The notes under the pieces: generated by a model
The model's input: the letters and a program-made list of their open reading frames with translations, nothing else
Databases searched by the model: none
Told to the model about the DNA's origin: nothing
Shown: in pieces, positions 37,895 to 48,156 of the stretch
Position numbering within the stretch: position 1 is the first letter of the stretch
Layout: each line of letters opens with the position of its first letter
Position numbers and translations under genes: made by a program
NCBI RefSeq assembly: GCF_030463565.1
Contig: NC_134643.1
Span: 7,300,657-7,364,656 of the forward strand
Length of the DNA: 64,000 nucleotides
Direction: 5' to 3'
Origin: Pelecanus crispus
Taxonomy: Eukaryota; Chordata; Aves; Pelecaniformes; Pelecanidae

Positions 37895-39587
37895 ACCCCA
37901 AACCATAAAAAAATCACAACAATTTAAAAAGCCAAGTTTATTTCCAAGTATATGTATTTTATGCTCTTTTAGACTAAATCATCTTCTATAGTTTTTTGAT
38001 TCTACTTGCACTCCTCCCCTTTGCAAATAATATGATTAATATTTAATTCAATTCAGTGACATATATCTCGATTCCCCACAGGAAAATAAGTTGCATCCAT
38101 TTCAAACTTGCTGACACTGGAAAATAGCTAGCAGTCTGTACTCATTGGGTTGTACAGGAGAACAAACTATCATTAAATGTCAGAAAACATAGGTTTTAAA
38201 TAGCAGAAGCCAAGGCACAGCTATTAGGTATACTTTTCTATTGCATTAATGCTATAGGAACCTGCTAAAATTGGTCCACTTTCAACCAGATACTGCAAAA
38301 CCAGTAGAAGGCAGTCCCACCCCGCCTTGAAACAGACAAAACATGGGAAAAAGGAAGTATTTGTTCCAAGAGTAGGATCTGCTGAAGGAAAAGTTGAAGG
38401 ACTAGATCCAGTAAAGGATTTAGGAGCTGAAACTATAATTTAAGTGCAACTGAGGTACTGAATGCCAAAAATACACCCCAGCTCCCCTTTCTCTCCCCCC
38501 AGCTGAACTGCAGACAAACGCTGAGGATGTTTGGCAACTCATTAGGCAACTTCTTACCCTGTAGAGTTCTCCTCATACCTGCAAATCTTGTCTCAGCAGT
38601 GAGGTGCACTAACATCAAAAGTAAGGTGAGGAGAGAAATTAGGTCCAAGTTACTAGATAACTCACTAGTACGCCTATCAGAGTAGGCTCTGGAGCCACCA
38701 GCAAGGAAGAGGGACACGGCTTGATGGAGAGAGAAGGCGGTAGGAAGCCACAAAGCCAGTATGGAGAGTTCTGGGGCAAGCAGGTGGGTCAAGAAGCACT
38801 GGTGGGGTGGGGTTGGTGGTGGAGGAGGCAGAAGGAATGGCTTAGGGACAGTGAGACGGCCTCAGCAATACAGGAAGGAGATAACGTACTGAAGAGAGAA
38901 GGGTGAATCTGGGGATCCAGGAGACAAAAGGAAGACTCTGAAGGCTGGCTGGAGAGAAGTTAATAACCACAGCTCTCGATGCCTCCAGCTCTGCTTCTGT
39001 ACAGGTACAGAACGGCACTGGCCACAGCAGCTTCGGGGCTATTTCTCAATTGAGTTAGAACATAACCTGGAAATTAGATACTCTTCTGGTTTAATTGCAA
39101 ATAGGACTAAATGCTAGAGGCATTCCTAAAGAGTGCCCGATAAATGCTGGCTGTCTCTGCTCTCCACAGATCCTATCTTGGCCATTTTTTTACAGCAAGT
39201 GATGGTATCTCAAATGCTTGTCTAGGAAGCATCAGTCTAGGAGGCTCAGTTGTCTCTGAACCATCAAACTGTTCAAACTCACCTCTCACTTTCCACACAT
39301 GTACCCTGATCACCCAGGGGAGGAATGGAAGTTGCTCTCTGCAACTCAGAGGATGGGATTTTAAACCATCCCATCTTTTCTTATGAGAAAGTTAACGGTT
39401 TTAGTTCTTTCAGAGTTTGGGTCACCATTTTTGGAGTTCCATATTCCTGTCCCTATGGCAGCGGATCTGTTTTCAGAGGCTGCTATCTGTCTCCCTCAAC
39501 CTAAAGTTTGGTTTTGTCCCATGACACTCTAAACCAAATGCAAAAATATCTGGGTAAAAAAAAGATACAAGCTCCTTCCAAAAATGT

Positions 39588-40665
39588 TCATAGAATCATA
39601 GAACAGCCCAGGCTGGAAGGGACCTCAAAAGATCATCTGGTCCAGCCTTTCATGGGAAAGGGAACCTAGATGAGATTATCTAGCACCCTGTCCAGTCACA
39701 TCTTCAAAACCTCCGGTGATGGAGATTCCACCATGTCCCTGGGGAGGCTGCTCCAGTGAGTGGTTGTTCTCACTGTAAACAATGTCTGTCTTATATCAAG
39801 ATGAAACCTCTCCCAGTGCAACTTGTACGCGTTGCCCCTTGTCTTCTCCATGTGGCTTCTTGTGAAGACAGAGCTTCCGCCTTCCCTGTAGCAGCCATTT
39901 AAGTACTGGAATACTGTGATGAGGTCCCTCCAGATCCTCTTCTTCTCCAGGGAGAAAAGACCTAACCCCTTCAGTCTTTCCTCATAGGGCAGGTTCTCCA
40001 GCCCTTTGAGCATCTTAGCGGCCCTCCTTTGGACCCTCTCCAGCCTGTCCGCGTCTTTTTTGAATTACAGAGACCAGAACTGGACACAGTACCCTAGGTG
40101 TGGCCTGACAAGCGGTGAGTAGACTGGGATGATCACGTCTCTATATCTGCTAGCAATGCCCCTGCGGATGCAGCCCAGGATCCAATTTGCCTTCCTTGCT
40201 GCAGCAGTGCGCTGCTGACTCACGTTCAGCTGGCTGTCCACCAGGAGCCCCAGGACCCTCGCAGCAAGGCTGCTCCCCAGCCACACAGATCCTGGCCTGT
40301 ATTGGGCTCTTTGGTTATGTCATCCTGGGTGCAGGACCTTGCACTTGTCTTTGTTAAACGTCACACAGGTCTTGCTAGTCCACTCTTCCAGCCTGTCCAG
40401 GTGTCTCTGTAAGAGGGCTCTCCCTCCTGACATGTCCACCTCAGCACCCAGATTAGCGTCACCAGCAAACTTGGTGAGGGTGCTTTCAATCCCACCATCT
40501 AGTGTTGACCAGCATGGCGCCCAGTATCGATGCCTGGCAGACCCCACTCCTGACAGACTGCCAGCTGAAGTAAAGACCATTGATCCCCACCCTCTGAGTG
40601 TGGCCTGTGAGCCAATTTCCTACCCATCCTGCAGACGACCCATCCAATCTGCACCTTGCCAGTTT
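39588..40665 (-). repeat. CR1 LINE, about 1.1 kb, - strand
   Basis: The longest CR1 copy here, reversed. The 3' terminus is at the left ('catagaatcatagaacagcc'). Moving right on the - strand, three broken frames encode ORF2. One holds FAGDANLG (the polymerase FADD box with D to G), EEWTSKTCVTFNKDKCKVLH; the next LGLLVDSQLNVSQQRTAAA and LVRPHLGYCVQFWSL; the last [19 protein letters not shown] and SLPRDMVESPSPEVL. Frameshifts separate them, so it is dead. The right end is diverged and set by eye. Confidence 0.93.
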
Positions 40666-43600
40666 GTCTTGTTTGTTTTAATCCAGATCACTACACAGAC
40701 CTGACTGACAGCACCACAACAGCCATCGAACTGGCACGAGAGCGGCAGCAGTGACATCTGGGCTGGGATGTCAGCCTGCTACTGAGTCACAGATGAATCC
40801 CAAAGTTTTGATTACTGTAAGTTTATCTCACTGTTTGGAAATTCATTCTGCCAGCTAGGCACTGAAAAGCAAGGCGTGCTATGACACCAAAGCCTTTCAT
40901 TGGCTCTAGCTGCTAAGTGCCTTGCCAAAAAAAGGACATGGTCAATCACAAGGAAAAGTTGTATAAATGAGTCATGAAGCATATTGCATGTGGGATTACT
41001 GATTGTAAACAAGAATAACAGTGACTGTACGCTACCTGGTATTTGTACAATACTTTGTACAATAAGCCATGGTCTTGTCTTGAGGTTTCCAGTGGCCACT
41101 CTTGTACAAATAACAAATCATGATACCGTATTTATCACAACAGTAAGTCAACTATAATGACCATAAACATAGCTCAACCTTCACTTCAGCTAAACCTTGT
41201 TTCTTTCACAGTTATCTCATATCTCAGTGCACATTTATTCCCTATTTTGTCTGTTGCCTTACGTTCAAAATGTAAATTACCAGTTTTCTAAAACAGGATT
41301 TTTTTTTTTTTTTACTTTATATACACTGCCTTGCACAAGGGGGCTTTGAATTTTAACTGTGGTGCTTTCTAAGTCTACTGAAATTCAAGTAAATAACAGA
41401 TAGCTTTCCACCATCCTACATTTTCTTCCTAACTGCTCAGTTCTACCAATTGCTTATCAAATCCAGGCCACATGCAGAGAAAAAAAAAGACCCAAAATGA
41501 AAACTATTTGTGAAGAAAGTCCAAAACAGGTAAGACCTCTGAGGACAGTTGCTTAGTTCAATGTGTCTAGTCTCAATCATTCGCAGTAATAAATATAACA
41601 AGCACATTCTGTGAGAAGAAACTTGAATTTTGGCCTGTAACACAAGGAAAAGGAGTCAGATTGCCAAGAGGAATTTTGCAAACACGGGCTTGTTCTAGTG
41701 GCTCTGGTTTGGGCAGCATTTCCAGAGGGGCTGCAGAATGGGCCTCCCATACATCGGACTGCACTGGCACTGACAGTTGGGTATGTTGTGGCGTCAATTT
41801 TGGAGTATGATAGACGAAGTTAGAAGTGCACATAAGATACTGTTTTGCTTTACTAAGTAGCAACCAGAAATGTCAGTATCACATGTTAATTAATGATTAA
41901 TGTTAGAGGAAGGAGATGCATACCTGACATATTTTTAAACTGGTATAACAAGTTCTCACAGCACAGAGGAGGGAAGTTGTCTGTAATACGTAGTAATGGG
42001 CTGTGTACTTGGAACTGTGCACCATAAATTTCTCCACCTTCAGGACAGAATGTGTCAACACACGGCTGCTCTCCTAGAATAAAGTCAGTGCCAAGATTAG
42101 CAGTCGGTAATGTTGAAGAACAAGGAAAGAAGAAAAAACTTACAAATGATGATCAAAAGGACAAAAAAAACTTTCAGACACACCTGGGGTAGAAAAACAT
42201 CAACAGAGCATATTTTTAATGTAAGACTAGACCTGATATCACAAGGTGCTGATAGTAAATCAAGAAATAAAGAAAATAACACTGAAGCTGACAAAGCCCT
42301 GGAACTTTAAGATCTTCCTCAAGGTGATGTCCTACTTAGCAAGGAGAGCTTTAGCTCAGGCAGGGTGAGTTAGCATATACTTACACATAACGCTGTAAGA
42401 ATAATACATTGAAGTTATCTAACATCCCACAATGATGATGTTCAAAGCACTCTGCATCTGCGTATTGATGTTCCCACACTGGAAATCAGTAAAGTACATG
42501 CTTGCCTTTAAGTATATTCTTAAATTAAATACGTTTCCCAAAGAAAGATCATAGATGTTCTCCTTAACCAGGGTTGACATGCTATATGTAGTACACATCA
42601 CTCCCACTTTGCTCCTTGATGAAATAAGGCACTTTCCTCTCCTGTACTGTTGTGTAAGATGTTACATGGGACAGTCCTGTACAGATCCTGTACCAAGTTG
42701 TTGGCAGAGCCAAGAATAAAAAATACAGGTGGGATTCATATAGCCTAACATTAGCAAGCTATAAACTAGGCCTCCAGTCAAGAGAGACACGTAAGACTGG
42801 TCAGGCTTCACCACTCTACAACCACTGGAGACACATTTCCTCACAACGGGATTTGTCCAACCCGTCTTAAGCCGGTGGAGAGACCCTATCTCTTTTGACT
42901 GTAGAGTGACCAAACAGCTTAGATTAGACACCAGCTTTAAAATAACCAAACATTACGTAAGGTATATCTCTTCTTGGGATCTCAACCATTTGCCCTCCTC
43001 CTGGACACCACTCCTGCAGCTCTGGAGGATGCTCAAGAGAAAGCTGCGGACTGGGGATGGTCTTGCCACGTCCCAGCCCTTGCTGACCCACATTGCACAG
43101 CTCCCCCCTCCCGGTTCTGTTACGCCATTTCTTTTGGGTAGGGTCACATTTTTTTGAAACTTCTCCATCTTCCATACTCTGAGCTACTTCCCGCTCTAGG
43201 AGTATTTCTGCCACCACAGCATGGGTGAGAAGTAATGATTTCTGAGAGCGGCTTGAAATTTTTATGGTGTAATAAAAGCCAGACTGTTCATTTGATGGCT
43301 GCCATCGCCTTGCACAATGAAGGAGGGAGGGGACGTGACTACTTGATAAATACCAGCGAGTATGACGATGTATTAGCAATAAATAGGAGTACAAATAGAC
43401 AGTATTTGTTATTGAGCTATTAAATATATGGGTGGCACAGATTAACAAGACACGTAACCCCGTTTTTTTTCCTCACTGAGGACGCGGGCTCAGGCAGGGA
43501 GCACGCAGCCCGAGGGGGAGGCAGGGGCTTGGGCCGGCCATTTTTGACCCTCTTTTTTTCACCTCTTTTACCCTCAACGCTACCCACTAGCTCAGTGGAG

Positions 43601-44185
43601 GGACAAGCCCCGCAGACACCAGATCCAACACAATTTATCCCTCACGGCCGGGGCCGTCCCCGCTGCCCTGAGGCGCCCGGGCCGGGCAGGGCGCTACCTC
43701 AGGGCTCTCAGTCGAGGCCCAAGCTCTCGCCTTCCCCGCGCCCAGCGCGGCCCGCCATGGCGCCCGGCTCGCCTCCCTCAGGCGGCTGTGCGGGCCCGCG
43801 TCCCCCGCGCCGCGCACGCTGCTGGGCGCACCGGGGACCGCTCCTCGGCGGAGCCGCCTCAGGCAGCGCCCCGGGAGCGGGCACACGCCTTTCCGCCGCG
43901 CCCGGGGGGTTATGTGGCAGCAGAGCGAAGCCCCTCAGGCCAGACCGCACCGCAGGCTGCTGCTGCCCCCGCCCGCCGGGCGGGAAGGGGCAGCGGCCTT
44001 GCCCCGCTCGGCGGGCCCGGGACAAAGGCGCCGTCCCGCCCGGGCTGGGCGGGGCCGCCATGGCGCCGCTCCCCACGCAGGGCGAACCGCCCCGGCGCGG
44101 CGCCTGTCGCTTTAACCGCCCGCCGTGGGTGGCGGCCGGGCGCAGTGCGCATGAGTTCAGGGCCGGCTGCTCGGCGGAGCCCGCG

Positions 44186-44310
44186 CCCGGCCGGAGCCCG
44201 GCCACCTGCCCGCTGCCGCCCTTCGCCCGGCCGGAGCCCGGCCACCTGCCCGCTGCCGCCCTTCGCCCGGCCGGAGCCCGGCCACCTGCCCGCTGCCGCC
44301 CTTCGCCCGG
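44186..44310 (+). repeat. 40 bp minisatellite, three exact copies
   Basis: Three identical 40 bp units start at 44186, 44226 and 44266, each beginning CCCGGCCGGAGCCCGGCCAC and ending CCCTTCG. A fourth begins at 44306 and diverges after five bases. The exact identity means recent expansion or ongoing homogenisation. It lies just upstream of, or within, the candidate first exon of PROSER2. Confidence 0.92.
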
Positions 44311-44379
44311 GCTGCCTCCCGCTCCTCGCCCTGCCCTGCTGTCCCCGCCGGGAGAGGCGCGCACCGCTCCCCGCGGCCG
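44311..44379 (+). other. PROSER2: Candidate 3' part of a noncoding PROSER2 exon 1
   Basis: The string CCGCGGCCG|GTGAGTG has a full-consensus donor with GT at 44380-44381, in the CpG island and on the gene's strand. The 5' end of the exon cannot be placed; the coordinates given mark only the unique sequence just before the donor. The first coding exon at 54.6 kb has its own acceptor, so an upstream untranslated exon is required, and this is the best candidate. Confidence 0.4.
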
Positions 44380-44671
44380 GTGAGTGCAGCCCCCTGCGCG
44401 GCGCTCCGGCTGAGGCGATCTCCGCTGCCCGGCTCCGCTGCCGTGAGGCGGGGAGCTCCCGCCGCTGCCCCTGGCTCGCTCTTCCTCGGGCCGCGGAGCG
44501 CCCCGCGCGTTTGTCAGCCCTTGATAGCAGCGGTTCAGTATTGGTCTTATCGCTCGCTAATGGATTTTTAATTATTTCTTCTCCCCCCCGTCAGTTGCTG
44601 GGGTTCCAAGAGCAGCAGTCGGGACGGCGGGTTCCCGCCCCGCTGCTCCGCGGGTTGGGGCTGCGGGGACT

Positions 44672-44866
44672 GGGGGGAGCGGAGCTGCCCGGCTGCCGGG
44701 GGGGAGCGGAGCTGCCCGGCTGCCCGGGGGGAGCGGAGCTGCCGGGGCCGGAGGAAGGGGAGCGGAGCTGCCCGGCTGCCGGGGGGGAGCGGGGGGAGCG
44801 GAGCTGCCGGGGCCGGAGGAAGGGGAGCGGAGCTGCCGGAGGGGGGGGCGCGGAGCGGAGCTGCCC
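44672..44866 (+). repeat. G-rich minisatellite built on AGCGGAGCTGCC
   Basis: AGCGGAGCTGCC recurs seven times, at 44678, 44705, 44732, 44761, 44797, 44826 and 44854. Spacing is 27-29 bp with one 36 bp interval. Units differ in having CGGCTGCCGGGGGG or GGGGCCGGAGGAAGGGG between cores. The repeat accounts for the long chance open frame on the + strand. Confidence 0.88.
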
Positions 44867-47800
44867 GCTTCCAGCGCCGGGCCGTCCGGCAGCGTTGTCA
44901 GCGCGGCAGGGGAGAGCGGCACAGCCCCGGGGGGCTGCTCTGGACTGGGTTTAGTTTTGTGTGCAGAGGAGGGGAGGAGAAAAACTACTAGCTAACCGCT
45001 TCCCTGCCGCGTGTGAGGCATCGTTTCCCGGTATTGAGATGTGTTAAGGATTATTTTTCTTTTTTTCCCCCTTGGATTTCTCGTTCTTCCCCTTCATATC
45101 CTGTCTAATAACAATTTGCGTGTGATAATTGGCAACTTGGGGGGGAAAAAAAAAAGGAAGGAGCGTTAAGGAAAGGTTTCATACCCGTGCATTGTTAAAC
45201 TTGGCTGTTACTGACTAAGGGTGGTGGGAAAGAGCTGCCTTATTCCTCCTCATTTTCTGACTGTCTGCAATGTAATGTTACAGTTGGAGAAACTGTTGGC
45301 TTAAACAGTAGCAGATTCGAGTTCAAAATACTTTTTTTTTTTTCCCCCTACCGCGTGTCAGGTGCCTTTTCCATCTGGAGATGGTAAGCGTGAGGTGGCT
45401 GGTGCGTCTAAAGATCATAATCGTAGGTAGTTCGGGTGAGGTTTAGTATGTGTGAAAGAAACCACAGCCTTAAAAACACTCTCGGGATTTTCAGTAATTC
45501 AGGATCTCAAGGGCATGTTTCCTGAATAGTTTTTGTTTTAGCGTGGCACTGAGAGGAGGTGGCTGGAAGCGGAGCTCTGTTGTGCTTGGTCCTGCGCGCG
45601 GGTGTAGGAAGAGATGATTCCTGCGGTAACAAACATGCAGGCAGCACGGGAAAGAAATTTAGAGGAGTTTGTCTATCTTTCTAAAAATTTCGCAAGGATT
45701 TTGAACTGTAACAAATACCAGAAATGTAAGTAACAATTACTTCCTTTCCCCTTCCTTTAATGAAGGGCACAGAAGGAAAGACTTCTTTCCAAACCCTAAA
45801 GCATAAGCCTTAGTTCTAAAAGCTTTCGCAATTTCTGGCTTAGGCCAGGTATTATTTTAAGACTCTTCTACAGATCCTTGACTAATGCAGCAATGCAGAT
45901 GGACTTCCTTGTACAGGTACTACTATAAGGAATAATGATTGTGGTTTTTCTCCTTCCTTTGTGGTAATTACTGCTGTATAAAGGGGGGGCTGGTGTTTAA
46001 GCAGTAAAAGGGAAAAAAAGAAGTTGCTCACTTAGATCTCCAAGAAATGAAGATACTCATTATTTCTCGGAAATGGAATAGATTTTTCCAGCTGTGTCTT
46101 TCTTATAATTATTATTTGTTTGGGGTTTTTACAACAGAGTGAGTAAGTAAAATGAAGTTTTATGATTAGAAGTACAAGTAATTCCTGACATTGGAAAGGA
46201 AGAGGGAGATTCTATATTATATGTCTCTGTTGGGAGATTCTATGTTACATCTCTGTATTTTGTCAATAATAAAACTCTTCTCCTGTTGGTCATAGCTGCT
46301 TTTTCTCTGCATGCCTCCGAGAAAAATATTAACAAGAATGCTGGCAGAGGGGCTTGCTGGTTGGATATAGTAACTGGAACGACTTAACTCCTGAGCAGTT
46401 GACAACTCTCAGGCTGACTGACCTTCTAAAATACTGGAGCATGAAAATAAATGAGCATATGAATGTGGCTTTCAAAGCCAGACAGACAGGCTGTGTCAAA
46501 TACTGTTACCAAGTCCTCTCTCCTCCTTTTTTTTTTTTTTAATTAAAAAATAAAAGCAAGGAATTTCAATTTCCAGTATAACTAACTGCTTAAAGATATC
46601 CCTTTCAATTGGGTGTGTATTAATTATCCCCATTCCAAGGAAAGTCCAGGGCAAGACTTTACTGCTGTTTTGCCAGTGCTGTTTTCAGCTCTGTTTGCCT
46701 TGGGCAAGCAGACCTTTATGTGCTTACATAGGAATGAAATGTGCATTAAATTAGCTGCTTTTTAAAGTAAACACCTCTGCTTTGTGCTTTAGGTGTCTTC
46801 TGTCCTCTTCCCTATACCAGCACACCAGTCCCAAAAAGAAACATAGGAAAGCAACCTACGATCCAGCTGTGAGGCTGAAAATTACCTTGCAGTCCTAAAT
46901 ACTTTGTAAACCAGGAGTTGGTTCACCTTTGCTATGACTGTAGCAGTAGTTACATAATGAAACCCTAAACCCCAGTGATGCTACACCTGTAACAACAGAA
47001 GTTGACTAATTACAGAGGAGTCTGTGTCTGAAACTGTTTATGTACACTTTGTGTTTCTAAAGTGTTGGCTGTCATAGATAGCACCACCCTGATGTTAACA
47101 GGAAAGATTTAAAAAGAGTAACTTTAAAAGAATTGGACACTTTCCTTGTTGAAATTGGCATGAGGACATTTGAAGTCAGAGGAGACCTCAGCCATCACCT
47201 GGATGTGTTTAAAGCGCCGTATAGAACTGGACTGGACAGCTCTGGGTATCCTACGTAGTCTTCCCACTGAGCAGATACTGGTCATCAAATCTCAACTGGA
47301 GAGTTCCAGTGAGAGCCTTGTTGTTATCCTTGGGTAAGATGCTAATCTAGAGTAACTACTTGTCACTGGCTGTGGTTTTACTTCTAGTTGGGGCAGGGAA
47401 GGATACTGTTGCTGGAAATGCATGGGAAATGTGAGCACTTTAGGGATCCTTCTCTGGCGATTCAGCCCGCCCTGTTGTATACAAACCTTTGCCACTGGCC
47501 TTCTTTGCTTTAGGCAACAGGATTCAGCTGAAGCTGCTGTTGGTGTAGTGAACTGGGAGCAGAGTTTACTTGCAAGGGATGAGGCATGTGAGAACCTGCT
47601 TCACAGATTTCTCCCGAATAATTTCTGTCTTGAGGCTGGACCGGTGTGCTTGGCATCGTCAAATCCTGCATTGGTGTTCCACTGTCTGTTTTAAAAGAAG
47701 TAGCATTTCCCAAATGCTGCAGAGAGGGTGATGAGGTAATGATGTTCTAGGCTTTTGCAAAAGGTCTCTTGTCTTGCGTTGGCTTAGCTGTCTCCAGTAG

Positions 47801-48080
47801 GTGACAAAGTCTAAAGTATAGGGTCTCAAAAAACCTGAAAAGGCTATTCTTGAAAATCCAGAAGGACCAGCTAAGAATGAAGCACATTATTGAGCCCTCT
47901 TTTTCTGATATCTTGAGGCTTGGATTAACGTGGTCAAAGGTGTGACCTTAAACATTGTTTCTGAGCAAAGCATGATTCGGAGAATTCAGTGTAGTAATTG
48001 AATTATTACTTAGGTGATGAAAATGTTGGTTTGCGATTGTTTCCTTTCTTTTTAAGTGGTTGCTACATTTAATTTGAGAT

Positions 48081-48156
48081 CCAATTCAGTAAACCATTTA
48101 AGCGTGTGATGAAATATCCTAGTGAAGTCAGCTGGATTTAAGTTTTACTGAATTGG
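48081..48156. repeat. Palindromic MITE-like element, 76 bp
   Basis: Perfect 13 bp inverted ends, CCAATTCAGTAAA at 48081-48093 and TTTACTGAATTGG at 48144-48156. The interior is roughly self-complementary (CATTTAAGCGTGTG on one side, GGATTTAAG on the other, and CTAGTGAAGTCAGCT in the middle). The form recalls old palindromic DNA-transposon relics shared by birds, turtles and crocodiles (AATTCAGCAAAGCACTTAAG type). Family name not certain. Confidence 0.55.

Larger units (their letters stand above)
23060..43479. other. Intergenic DNA between ECHDC3 and PROSER2
   Basis: About 20 kb with no gene I can establish. It holds the CR1 copies at 23.6-24.6, 31.6-32.0, 33.8 and 39.6-40.7 kb, and MIR-like pieces at 28.1 and 32.2-32.4 kb. 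It also has an AAAC microsatellite and G/A homopolymer runs (36584-36604). Several - strand segments have open frames between usable AG and GT sites (see findings); these could be exons of an unknown transcript or chance. Confidence 0.6.
43480..44960. promoter_or_regulatory. PROSER2: CpG island, probable PROSER2 promoter
   Basis: About 1.5 kb of strongly GC-rich, CpG-dense DNA between AT-rich flanks. It contains tandem repeats at 44186-44310 and 44672-44866 and a consensus donor at 44380. Position and strand relative to the coding exon at 54.6 kb make it the likely PROSER2 promoter. CpG-island promoters often fire in both directions, so a divergent - strand transcript into the intergenic DNA is possible. 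Long open frames on both strands here reflect stop-poor GC DNA. Confidence 0.75.

Noticed and set aside
38433-38792. 119-codon - strand frame with a hydrophobic stretch (LISLLTLLLMLVHL)
   Set aside because: Possible exon borders exist, but the acceptor is unremarkable, the DNA is low in complexity and nothing supports a membrane protein here.
42662-43448. 95- and 174-codon - strand frames next to the CpG island
   Set aside because: There are AG and GT sites around 42957-43006, but the frames are mixed in composition, lack recognisable motifs and do not join in a convincing way. Kept only as background to the - strand transcript idea.
43788-44954. 388-codon open frame on the + strand, and 218-284 codon frames on both strands nearby
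   Set aside because: Stop-poor CpG-island DNA containing two tandem repeats; the peptide is Pro/Arg/Ala/Gly-rich repeat translation, open in several frames on both strands, with no motif.
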